Positions 28,830 to 36,649 of a DNA stretch of 64,000 bases are shown here, one piece after another. The notes beneath the pieces are model-generated. The model was given only the letters and a program-made list of their open reading frames with translations, had not been told where the DNA came from and ran no database searches. A program made the position numbers and the translations under genes. Location: NCBI GenBank assembly GCA_965221765.1, contig OZ244911.1:2108001-2172000 (forward strand), given 5' to 3'. The first letter of the stretch is position 1. Each line of letters opens with the position of its first letter. The DNA comes from Bin25 sp965221765. Its GTDB lineage: Bacteria; Bacteroidota; Bacteroidia; Flavobacteriales; Flavobacteriaceae.

Positions 28830-28837
28830 CAAACATA
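28830..28837 (-). promoter_or_regulatory. Bacteroidota -7 box (TATGTTTG) for leuB
   Basis: On the minus strand TATGTTTG fits TAnnTTTG and lies 28 bases before the leuB ATG. A TTTG lies 23 bases further upstream, slightly more than the usual -33 spacing. This would let leuB be expressed despite its separation from the leuA promoter. Confidence 0.45.
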
Positions 28838-28974
28838 TAAACTTGGAAGATGAAGTCATTCAAATCCACATAGTGCAACCGATATGGTATTATCATCCAC
28901 AAAATTTACAATAATTACATCAAAAGGTATACTAAAAAGGATATTTTGTTTTATTTCTCATTAAAATTACATCA

Positions 28975-29777
28975 TGTTGGACACGATACTAAAAAATCAT
29001 GAAGAAGGAGATATCTATACGTCTACATAGCTAAAAAGACATGGCATCAGCAACCGACTTCAACATTATTATCGAAAGACAAAAAAACTTCAATATTTAG
29101 GGGATAAACTTGAAGTTAATGACTTGGATATGATTCTACCAGCTGATTCAGAATTAATGAAATATCGAATTTTAATAAAATATAGAGAAGCCCCAAAAAC
29201 TGATGGCTTCATAAAAGCTATACAATACCAAATGTAATTAAATATTCATATTGGTGCCGATCATGCATTTTAAAGACTAGGATATCACTTGGATCATCCA
29301 CTTCGTCCATTTAGAATGGTATTGTTTGGGAATAGTGATCAACGATTGCCGAAGTGGGTTTCGCTTAATTCAACGGGTTGTTCAGATATTGTTTATAAAA
29401 AGATTTCTTTTTTACCTCGGAATTTAGAGATATTGAAAATAAATGGATTAATGACTTCATCTCCGCTACGGGCAATTCTTGAACTCATTTATCTAGTTCT
29501 CAATGATGTTTATTCTACTGAAGCGTTTGATTATATGAAATTATTAACTGATTTAGATGTCAAATCAGTTCAGTATATGCTTGAAAATTGCAAGTTTTAT
29601 CGCGTAAAAAGAATCTTTTTGTTTTTAGCCGAAAAAGCGGGGCATCAATGGTTTGGTGATTTGTCTTTGAATCGAATTGATTTAGGTAAAGGTTCTCGAT
29701 TGATAGAACTTCTTGGAATTCATTAATCCAAATATAAGATAACTGTTTCACCGCTACTAGTAAATAAAATGGCTTAG
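28975..29777 (+). pseudogene. AbiEi-family antitoxin, copy A1 (decayed)
   Basis: Readable from MLDTILKNHEEGDIY, then a stop, then LKRHGISNRLQHYY (the winged-helix start), NIHIGADHAF, RMVLFGNSDQRLPKW, SSPLRAILELIYLVLN, and KRIFLFLAEKAGHQW. Then comes NRIDLGKGSR, followed by a TAA at 29724-29726 before SKYKITVS in the same frame. This is the domain order of type IV antitoxins of the AbiEi family: an N-terminal winged helix and a C-terminal antitoxin domain. Several stops and a shift near 29230 inactivate it. It is most like copy A2 (30938-31435). Confidence 0.75.
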
Positions 29778-29787
29778 CAACCGCATC

Positions 29788-30611
29788 GTGAGAAGTAAAC
29801 TAGATAAATTACTCGGTTCGTATCCAAAAGGATCTGTTTTTTTGACATCGTGGCTAGAAAAACAAGGAATTAGCAAAAGTCTTCAACAGAAGTGCCAAAA
29901 TCTAAAAAATTACAATCTATTGGACACGGTGCTATGGTATTGTTTAACCAAACACCTAGCCTCTTTGGCGCTATATCCGCTCTACAAAATCAAAACAATC
30001 TTAAAATTCATATTGGTAGTACCACTTCATTAATTATCATAAATAGAACACACGATGTTTATTTTAGAATCCCCCACATTAATTTATTTGGAGAAATCGG
30101 TCAAAAACTACCAAGATGGTTTGTTGATTCCGATTGGAATATAGAAATAAGATACAGAACCACCAATATTCTACCTCAATCCATTGGGTTAATCCATAAA
30201 AACTATGATGAACACCTACTCACCATTTCATGCCATGAGAGAGCTTTATTAGAACAGATGTATAGCGCACCAAATAGAGCGAATTTATAAAAATGTTTTT
30301 TAAGTTTTGAAATGATTGGCAAGCCAAATATTTCTTTTATTCAGCATATGTTAGAAAACTCAAAATCTGCTAAGGCGAATAGAATTTTTCTTCTTTTTGC
30401 TGAAAATATATTTCTTCCAAGAGATTTCAAAAAATTAAATCCCCATAACATAAAACTAGGTCATCATTTGATTATTTTGTCAAAACCGGGTATTAAAGAA
30501 CCCAAATACAACATCATGTTGCCCTACGATTTAGTGGCAACAGATTTTAATCTAGGGCGAGGATTTATCAAGACAATAAAAGGCATTCACTATGGCGAAA
30601 ACAGAATCTAA
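29788..30611 (+). pseudogene. AbiEi-family antitoxin, copy B1 (decayed)
   Basis: It starts with a GTG 10 nt after A1. The order is KGSVFLTSWLEKQGISKSL (winged helix), then a frameshift near 29890, then KLQSIGHGAMVLF, HIGSTTSLI, KLPRWFVDSDWNIE and SCHERALLEQMYS. A TAA follows at about 30290, then a continuation with SKSAKANRIFLLFAENI and PGIKEPKYNIMLPYD. SKSAKANR and the EPKY-x(4)-LP tail are shared with intact copy B2 at 31.4 kb, not with the A copies. One frameshift and one stop make it nonfunctional. Confidence 0.75.
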
Positions 30612-30937
30612 TACCGACTGTTTTTAATCAAAAGGCTTTATCTTCAAAGTAATTTAGGAATACCTTCCCGATAGAAACCTTAAAACTCACTCACAAGACT
30701 TCAAAAGAAGGGTCTCTATTGTAGATTTTCACTACTTCATTCCTAATCAAAGCCCCAGGAAATTAAGGTGAAATGTCTATTGGTTATCGATTTAACACTA
30801 TTGTTGAAGTACATAAAAAATGGATTGGATAGGAATATGATACTTTCATTAAGACAAAAAAATGAAATCTATTTTCAAATATTAGTTATCTAAAAATGGA
30901 ATTTTTCATACTAGTTGCTGTATGATTTAAGAAAAAT
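30612..30937. other. Region between duplicated AbiE units
   Basis: No readable gene. By comparison with the downstream unit this should hold the lost toxin of unit 1 and the N-terminal 100 codons of copy A2. Neither can be recognised, so both appear deleted or decayed. Confidence 0.4.
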
Positions 30938-31435
30938 ATGTTGACACTATTTGCACCTAAAAAAACCAAACTTCCCAAATGGTTTTTTCAAGCATCATGG
31001 CCTTATGATACACTATTTAAGTCAACCTCTTTTCTGCCCACTCGTATTGGTATAAATCGAATAGGCGATTTACAACTTCTAACCTCTTCTCCTGAAAGAG
31101 CCCTATTGGAGTTAATTTATCTTATTCCCAATAATGCCAATATAGAAGATGCTTATCGAAGCTTTAAGAAATTAATTGATATTGATGTCCATCTTATGCA
31201 AGCATTGCTAGAAAAGTGCACCTCAAATAGAGTGAAAAAAGTTTTTCTGTATTTCGTTGAAAAAGCAAATCCTCTTTGGAGAAAAAAAATTGATATTAAA
31301 AAAATCAATCTTGGAGAGGGGACCATCGTTGTTGAAAAACCAGGGAGACATCATTCAAAGTACAAAATGATCATTTCTGATATATCAGATGACCCTGCAT
31401 CTGACAAAAAATATGAAGGAATAGCTTTAGGATGA
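30938..31435 (+). pseudogene. AbiEi-family antitoxin, copy A2 (N-terminally truncated)
   Basis: An open frame of 165 residues starting at TLFAPKKTKLPKWF, which is the middle of the AbiEi domain. It continues through SSPERALLELIYLIPN, NRVKKVFLYFVEKANPLW and INLGEGTIVVEKPGRHHSKY. The winged helix and first 100 residues present in copy B2 are missing, and a stop lies just upstream (30923-30925). The last bases overlap the start of B2 as ATGA, so the A and B genes were translationally coupled. The C-terminal antitoxin domain may still be made from the ATG at 30938. Confidence 0.65.
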
Positions 31436-32217
31436 GCAAATTAGAGAACATCATACAAAAACGTCCTAATGGATCTGTTTTTCTTTCTTCATGGCTTGAA
31501 CATAGAGGAATTAGTCATAGTTTACAACAACGCTATGTAAGTTCAAAAAAATTGCGTAAGATCGGTCATGGAGCTTTGATAAGATTTGAAGATAAAGAAA
31601 ATTTTTGGGGAGCCATTGATGCTCTCCAAACCCAAGCTCAATTAGAATTTCATATAGGTGCCCATAGTGCGCTTATTCTATTAGGAAAAACGGTTAACAT
31701 TTATTTTAAAATTTATGATGTATGTCTCATAGGAACAAGATCTACAATACTTCCAAAATGGTTTTTGAATTATGATTGGGGAGTGAAAATAAATTACAAA
31801 ACGACCGATTTTCTTCCCAAAAGATTAAGTATAAAAACGATACCTTATAAAGAATTCAAACTGAAAGTTTCTTCTCATATTAGAGGTGTTCTTGAAGTTC
31901 TATACCTATCCCCAAATTGTTGGAATTTGGTGGATTGTTTTCATAGTATGGAACTTGCTAGAAGTATCGATTCTATAACTATCCAAAATTTATTGAAACA
32001 CTCGAAATCTGCAAAAGCTAACAGACTATGCTTATTATTTTACGAAAACGTTTCTACAAATGAAATAAATCATATTGGAATAAAATTAGGAACTGCAGTT
32101 TATCAGATTTATAAACCAGGAGTGTACGAACCTAAATATAGACTGACGTTACCTCGTGATTTAGCAGAAATAGATTTCAATACTAGTGTGAGCAGAATTA
32201 AAACATTAAATGTTTAA
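31432..32217 (+). CDS. AbiEi-family antitoxin, copy B2 (intact)
   Basis: 261 residues with the full domain plan. The winged-helix start has NGSVFLSSWLEHRGISHSL, then RKIGHGALIRFED, FHIGAHSALILLG, LPKWFLNYDWGVK, SSHIRGVLEVLYL, SKSAKANRLCLLF and YEPKYRLTLPRD. AbiEi proteins repress their operon and neutralise AbiEii. The start overlaps the preceding A2 gene by 4 nt, and the end overlaps the AbiEii toxin gene by 8 nt, giving a coupled A-B-toxin operon. It is the only intact one of four AbiEi-like genes here. Confidence 0.82.
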   Translation: MSKLENIIQKRPNGSVFLSSWLEHRGISHSLQQRYVSSKKLRKIGHGALIRFEDKENFWGAIDALQTQAQLEFHIGAHSALILLGKTVNIYFKIYDVCLIGTRSTILPKWFLNYDWGVKINYKTTDFLPKRLSIKTIPYKEFKLKVSSHIRGVLEVLYLSPNCWNLVDCFHSMELARSIDSITIQNLLKHSKSAKANRLCLLFYENVSTNEINHIGIKLGTAVYQIYKPGVYEPKYRLTLPRDLAEIDFNTSVSRIKTLNV

Positions 32218-32977
32218 AAAGATCCAAAATCTTCGATACAATAAAGCATATTATCAAAAAGCTTCTTTGGTTTTAGAGATACTCCCTATTGTCATTGAAA
32301 ATGAAGCGTTTGCATTACATGGTGGGACTGCAATCAATTTCTTTCTCTTTGATGATTTGTATAGATTATCGATAGATATCGATTTGAAATATTTAACCCA
32401 TGAAAATTATACAAAAGCGAAGAATAATATTTTTCATCATCTTTCTATGATTCAAGAGACTTTAAATGCCAGGGGATACCAAACTCTAAGAGAGGATGGA
32501 AAATTAAGAACGTATGTTAAAAAGAGAGATATAGAAGTATTCATAGACACCTCAATTGAGAGTAGAGAAGCTATTGGCGAGTTGATAAATCTTCCCATTA
32601 ATCATGTTGTCGCAAATGAATTTGATATAAAGCCTTTTAATGTTAGAATAATTCTTGATTGGCAAATAATAGGAAGTAAACTGCTAACATGTCTTGAAAG
32701 ACAAAAAGCAAGAGATACCTTTGATGCTCATGTATTCCTTAACAAAGGGCATGTTACTGAAAAAATAAAAGAGGCGATATTTAGAAATCTAATCTTCAGC
32801 CGTTCATCCATATTCAATGCATTAAATCCATTTCGTAAGATTAGGAAAGAAAATTTAAAAGTTCAATTTACTGGAATGAGCAGACATCATTTTGATTACG
32901 ATTTATGTAGAGAATCAATATTGAATACTGCAAAAAAATACATCAATCCCTTAATGATTCAGATAAAAAATTTCTAG
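32210..32977 (+). CDS. AbiEii-family toxin, possible phase-variable C-terminus
   Basis: 255 residues. FALHGGTAINFFLFDDLYR and LSIDIDLKYL (about residues 37-62) hold the nucleotidyltransferase GG and D-x-D motifs. DWQIIGSKLLTCLERQKARD near residue 158 is typical of AbiEii. A run of seven A at 32932-32938 precedes the stop. One extra A would extend the frame for about 67 more residues, to a TGA at 33142-33144, through SLNDSDKKFLVSIENQT, which resembles the usual AbiEii tail. The present form may therefore be a C-terminally shortened or switched-off allele. The gene overlaps abiEi-B2 by 8 nt. Confidence 0.8.
   Translation: MFKKIQNLRYNKAYYQKASLVLEILPIVIENEAFALHGGTAINFFLFDDLYRLSIDIDLKYLTHENYTKAKNNIFHHLSMIQETLNARGYQTLREDGKLRTYVKKRDIEVFIDTSIESREAIGELINLPINHVVANEFDIKPFNVRIILDWQIIGSKLLTCLERQKARDTFDAHVFLNKGHVTEKIKEAIFRNLIFSRSSIFNALNPFRKIRKENLKVQFTGMSRHHFDYDLCRESILNTAKKYINPLMIQIKNF
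32932..32938 (+). repeat. A7 tract at the AbiEii frameshift
   Basis: The tract lies exactly where the toxin-like coding moves from one frame to another. An A8 state would restore the longer protein. Confidence 0.5.
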
Positions 32978-33328
32978 TATCCATAGAAAATCAAACATTA
33001 GATTTAGGAAATTTCGATTGGTTGACCACTCCTGCGACTAGGGAAGCTATAGAAAGAAAATATAGTCAAAACGTGGCTGTTAATAAAAGATTACAGCATC
33101 TTGATCTTTATTTTGCAAATGGTCCCACAAGATTTGAGACTTGATGTATTTGAAAAAATATTTTTTCAAATTTCATTTTTAATACCTATAGCATTGAAGT
33201 ACTTCAACATTTTATATTTGTCAATGAGTTAAAATGAAATGTTAATATGTCTTTGACTTCTCAAGTTTTTGATCCATATTTTCAAATAAAAACCTAATGT
33301 GATAAAAAGAAGCTTTTAATATGAAACG

Positions 33329-34921
33329 ATGGTTATGATAAAAACGATGACTCTTGACAGTCAAAAAGAACGGGCTGAATTATATAGGACGATATGGAAA
33401 ATCGCCAATGATTTACGTGGCAGTGTTGATGGATGGGATTTTAAACAGTACGTACTCGGAATCTTGTTCTACCGATTTATTAGTGAAAATATTAGTAATT
33501 ACCTAAATAAAAAACAAAGAGAAGCTGAACCTACAAAAAATTTTAATTATGAAAAAATATCTGATACAAAAGCAGAAATTGGAAGATATGGCACAATTGA
33601 CGAAAAAGGTTTCTACATACTTCCTAGTGAACTATTTAAAAATGTGACTAAAAACGCTCCAAATGATTCTAATCTGAATGAAACATTAGCACGGGTCTTT
33701 TCTAACATTGAAAACTCAGCGATTGGCACTCATAGTGAAAGTGATTTTAAAGGTTTATTTAATGACATTGATGTTAATTCTCCCAAACTAGGGAATACTG
33801 TTGAGAATAGAAATAAGAAATTAGTTAGTATCCTTCAGTCAATTCAAAATCTTGAATTTGGAGAATATTCAGATAATTCGATTGATGCTTTTGGAGATAC
33901 CTATGAATTTTTAATGACTATGTACGCATCTGGAGCAGGCAGATCAGGAGGTGAATTTTTCACCCCTCAAGAAGTCAGTGAATTATTAGCAAAGATAACG
34001 ATTGGGGATAAAAAAAAAATTAATAAAGTCTATGATCCCGCAGCAGGAAGTGGATCACTTCTACTACAGTTTGCAAAAGTTCTTGGTAAGGAAAATGTAC
34101 GTCAAGGCTTTTTTGGTCAAGAAATAAACCTAACGACTTATAATCTATGCCGTATCAATATGATTCTTCATGACATCAATTTTGACAAATTTGATATAGC
34201 ACTTGGTGATACATTGATTAATCCAAAACACTCGGATGAGGAACCTTTTGATGCCATTGTTTCTAATCCCCCATATTCTATTCGATGGGAGGGAAGAGCA
34301 AATCCTTTACTCATCGACGACCCACGTTTTTCACCTGCAGGCGTTTTAGCTCCAAGAAGTAAAGCAGACTTAGCATTCACAATGCATATGCTTTCATCCT
34401 TGTCAACAGATGGTACTGCAGCCATTGTACAATTTCCAGGTACACTCTATCGAAGTGGAGCTGAAAAAAAGATTAGGAAATACTTGATTGAAAACAACTA
34501 TTTCGATACAGTCATTCAGTTACCATCTGATTTGTTTTTTGGAACTTCAATTTCAACATGTATTATAGTTCTTAAAAAAAGTAAGAGGGATAATAAAGTG
34601 CTATTTATTGATGCTTCAAAAGAATTTGTAAAGACAGGAAATAAAAATCAGCTAAACGAAGGGAATAAAACAAAAATATTAGATGCTTTTATTAATCGAA
34701 ATGTAATTGAACACTTTACCTCTTTAATTGATAACAAAGTTATTTTAGATAATGATTGTAACTTGTCAGTTCGAACTTATGTGGAAGAAGAGGATACCAC
34801 TGAGAAAACTGATATAATTGCGTTGAATAAAGAAATTAAGAACATAGTTTCTCGTCAAGAAATTTTGAGAAAAGAGATTGATGCTATCGTAGTTGATTTA
34901 GAAAGTGTTAACCATGAATAA
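33329..34921 (+). CDS. hsdM: Type I restriction-modification DNA methyltransferase HsdM
   Basis: 530 residues. The helical N-terminal domain starts with KERAELYRTIWKIANDLRG and SVDGWDFKQYVLG. The SAM-binding motif I is YDPAAGSGSLLLQ at about residue 235, and the catalytic NPPY motif (SNPPYSIRW) lies near 312-315, as in N6-adenine methylases. GGEFFTPQEVSELL is diagnostic. Two in-frame ATGs (33335 and 33347) follow the first, and the family usually begins near the last. It forms the methylase with HsdS and the restriction complex with HsdR. Its stop overlaps the hsdS ATG by 8 nt. The locus is of the EcoR124 (type IC) kind. Confidence 0.95.
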   Translation: MVMIKTMTLDSQKERAELYRTIWKIANDLRGSVDGWDFKQYVLGILFYRFISENISNYLNKKQREAEPTKNFNYEKISDTKAEIGRYGTIDEKGFYILPSELFKNVTKNAPNDSNLNETLARVFSNIENSAIGTHSESDFKGLFNDIDVNSPKLGNTVENRNKKLVSILQSIQNLEFGEYSDNSIDAFGDTYEFLMTMYASGAGRSGGEFFTPQEVSELLAKITIGDKKKINKVYDPAAGSGSLLLQFAKVLGKENVRQGFFGQEINLTTYNLCRINMILHDINFDKFDIALGDTLINPKHSDEEPFDAIVSNPPYSIRWEGRANPLLIDDPRFSPAGVLAPRSKADLAFTMHMLSSLSTDGTAAIVQFPGTLYRSGAEKKIRKYLIENNYFDTVIQLPSDLFFGTSISTCIIVLKKSKRDNKVLFIDASKEFVKTGNKNQLNEGNKTKILDAFINRNVIEHFTSLIDNKVILDNDCNLSVRTYVEEEDTTEKTDIIALNKEIKNIVSRQEILRKEIDAIVVDLESVNHE

Positions 34922-35360
34922 AATTGAAAAGTTAATTTCTGACTTATGTCGTGGTGGAGTAAAATTTCAATCACTTGGTGATGTTTGCTCATTTAAACGT
35001 GGAGCTTATATTGCAAGAAAAGATGCTAGGGAAGGAGATGTTCCTGTTATCCATGGAGGAGAAAATCCATCTTATTTCCACGATACACCAAATAGAAAAG
35101 GTGAAACCATTGCCGTTGCTGGTTCCGGATCAGCTGGTTATGTTAGTTACTGGAATAAACCTGTATGGCTTGGGGACTCATTTTCAATAGAGCCTAATTT
35201 GAATATACTTCTATCAAAGTTTGTTTTCTACTTTCTTAAAAATAAACAAGAGTATATCTATACAAAAAGAAAAGGTGCTGGAGTTCCTCACGTTTATATT
35301 AAAGATCTAACTAAAATTTCTATTCCCACCCCCCCTAAAAATTCAGGAGGAGATCGTTAG
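34914..35360 (+). CDS. hsdS: HsdS unit 1 (first target-recognition domain, truncated)
   Basis: 148 residues in the present frame. It starts MNKIEKLISDLCRGGVKFQSLGD, the standard HsdS N-terminus, and carries one recognition domain ending KDLTKISIPTPP. The conserved helix that should follow (EEIVRILDTFTEL) lies in another frame, beginning right after a run of seven C at 35329-35335. The protein therefore ends early at 35360. The ATG at 34914 is chosen over the GTG at 34905, since it gives the family's usual start. A one-base loss or two-base gain in the tract would fuse it to unit 2 and give a full-length two-domain HsdS. Confidence 0.85.
   Translation: MNKIEKLISDLCRGGVKFQSLGDVCSFKRGAYIARKDAREGDVPVIHGGENPSYFHDTPNRKGETIAVAGSGSAGYVSYWNKPVWLGDSFSIEPNLNILLSKFVFYFLKNKQEYIYTKRKGAGVPHVYIKDLTKISIPTPPKNSGGDR
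35329..35335 (+). repeat. C7 tract in hsdS unit 1
   Basis: Seven C within the PPL/PPK codons at the end of the first recognition domain. Coding continues in a different frame on the far side, so tract length decides between truncated and full HsdS. Confidence 0.8.
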
Positions 35361-35379
35361 AATATTAGACACGTTCACT

Positions 35380-35415
35380 GAACTAGAGGCTGAACTAGAG
35401 GCTGAACTAGAGGCT
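35380..35415 (+). repeat. Three 12-bp tandem repeats coding ELEA in the HsdS linker
   Basis: GAACTAGAGGCT occurs three times in a row and encodes (ELEA)3 in the central helix between recognition domains. It is the same position and size as the TAEL repeats of EcoR124 and its relatives, where repeat number sets the spacer length between the two halves of the target. A two-versus-three switch here would be predicted to do the same. Confidence 0.85.
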
Positions 35416-35472
35416 CGTAAAAAACAATATGAATATTATCGAAATACTCTCTTAACATTCGATAATAAAAAT

Positions 35473-35481
35473 GGGGGGGGG
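35473..35481 (+). repeat. G9 tract between HsdS linker and unit 2
   Basis: Nine G encode GGG in frame between TFDNKN and YQVKYREL. At this length the linker and unit 2 are in the same frame; a gain or loss of one G would separate them. Confidence 0.85.
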
Positions 35482-35502
35482 TATCAAGTAAAGTATAGAG
35501 AG

Positions 35503-36099
35503 TTGCAAGATATTTTTGAATTAAAGAATGGTTATACACCATCAAAAAAGAACAAAGAATATTGGATCAATGGTTCGATTCCTTGGTTTCGAATGGAGGA
35601 TATTCGCAAAAATGGTCGGATTTTAAATGATAGTATTCAACGCGTAAATCCCAAAGGGGTTAAATCTGGGAAACTCTTTCCCGCTAACTCAATCATTCTT
35701 TCAACGACTGCAACTATCGGTGAACACGCATTAATTGAAGTTGAATCGTTGGCAAACCAACAATTTACATATTTATCTATAAAAATGGAATTTACTAATG
35801 AAATCGATATAAAATTCATGTTTTATTATGGATTCATTTTAGGAGAGTGGTGTAGGAATAATACGAATCAATCTGGTTTTGCTTCTGTAAGAATGAAAGA
35901 GTTAAAAAAACTGAAAATTCCAATTCCGCCACTTACATTACAGAAACACATAGTATCCATCCTTGATGAATTTTATACTCTTGCCAATGACTTTTCGATA
36001 GGGATTCCCGCGGAACAAAAAGGCAGAAGAAAACAATATGAATATTATCGCAATGAACTACTAACCTTCAAAAATCAGGGGGGGGGTAATTTATATTGA
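35503..36099 (+). CDS. hsdS: HsdS unit 2 (second target-recognition domain)
   Basis: The recognition domain begins YRELQDIFELKNGYTPSKKN and ends KIPIPPLTLQKHIVSILDEF. It is followed by a helix with GIPAEQKGRRKQYEYYRNELL. The same frame is open upstream through the G9 tract and ELEA linker back to the C7 tract (35335), so the TTG at 35503 is only a possible independent start. The normal state is fusion behind unit 1. It stops at 36099, 13 bases after a second G9 tract. The different DNA-recognition sequence implies that unit 2 reads a different half-site from unit 1. Confidence 0.85.
   Translation: MQDIFELKNGYTPSKKNKEYWINGSIPWFRMEDIRKNGRILNDSIQRVNPKGVKSGKLFPANSIILSTTATIGEHALIEVESLANQQFTYLSIKMEFTNEIDIKFMFYYGFILGEWCRNNTNQSGFASVRMKELKKLKIPIPPLTLQKHIVSILDEFYTLANDFSIGIPAEQKGRRKQYEYYRNELLTFKNQGGGNLY
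36078..36086 (+). repeat. G9 tract between HsdS units 2 and 3
   Basis: Nine G directly after TFKNQ. With G9 the frame ends at the TGA 36097-36099. With G8 it reads through VIYIELRHLSDI into unit 3 with no stop, and with G10 it stops at once (TAA). Confidence 0.85.
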
Positions 36100-36100
36100 A

Positions 36101-36649
36101 TTGAGACACCTATCAGACATCCATACCGGAAAACAACTCAATCGATCCGTTTTGACGATGAATGGAACATACCCTGTTCTAAACGGAGGCATTAATCCCT
36201 CTAGATGGTACGATCAATACAATACAGAAGCAGATACTATTACCATTAGTCAAGGAGGAGCTTCAGCTGGTCATGTGAATTTTATGGAAGAAAAATTCTG
36301 GGCCAATGCTCATTGCTATGTAATCAAACCCAACAAAAATTTCATCTCCAATCGATTCCTCTATTACATATTGAAAAATGGGCAAGAAAAACTAATGAGT
36401 GCAAAAAAAGGAGCTGGCATTCCTGGGTTATCTAAAGAGGTGGTTGGTAAACTTAAAATACCAGTGCCACCTATTTCACAACAAAATCAGATTATTTCTA
36501 TTCTTGATCAATTTGACGAGCTAACTACTGATATCTCTACTGGATTACCTGCAGAGCAAAAGGCAAGAAGAAAACAGTACGAGTACTATCGTAATGAACT
36601 TTTGAGTTTTAAAAATTTGGGGGGGGGGCAATTGAATATAAAGAATTGA
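36101..36649 (+). CDS. hsdS: HsdS unit 3 (extra target-recognition domain)
   Basis: 182 residues from a TTG one base after the stop of unit 2. The recognition domain starts LRHLSDIHTGKQLNRS and ends LKIPVPPISQQNQIISILDQF, followed by GLPAEQKARRKQYEYYRNELLSF, the typical C-terminal conserved helix. It is the size of a half HsdS, which in some type I systems can pair with itself to recognise a palindromic target. It ends at 36649 after a G10 tract, and its TGA overlaps the TTG of unit 4. In-frame homology also extends upstream to the G9 tract. Confidence 0.8.
   Translation: MRHLSDIHTGKQLNRSVLTMNGTYPVLNGGINPSRWYDQYNTEADTITISQGGASAGHVNFMEEKFWANAHCYVIKPNKNFISNRFLYYILKNGQEKLMSAKKGAGIPGLSKEVVGKLKIPVPPISQQNQIISILDQFDELTTDISTGLPAEQKARRKQYEYYRNELLSFKNLGGGQLNIKN
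36619..36628 (+). repeat. G10 tract between HsdS units 3 and 4
   Basis: Ten G after SFKNL. With G10 the frame ends 19 bases later. G11 or G8 would lead through GGAIEYKELRELGY into unit 4. Confidence 0.85.

Noticed and set aside
30612..30937. Remnant of the toxin of the first AbiE unit
   Set aside because: It was looked for because the array order predicts it, but no frame shows the GG or D-x-D motifs, so no feature was called.
35380..35415. CRISPR or other short-repeat array
   Set aside because: Three adjoining 12-bp units without spacers, in frame with a coding linker. No CRISPR-type repeat-spacer pattern was noticed in the window.
36078..36628. Reading units 3 and 4 of hsdS as simple pseudogene debris
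   Set aside because: Each unit is a full-length open recognition domain with its own conserved helix, and frames change only at homopolymer tracts. Random decay would leave shifts and stops inside the units.
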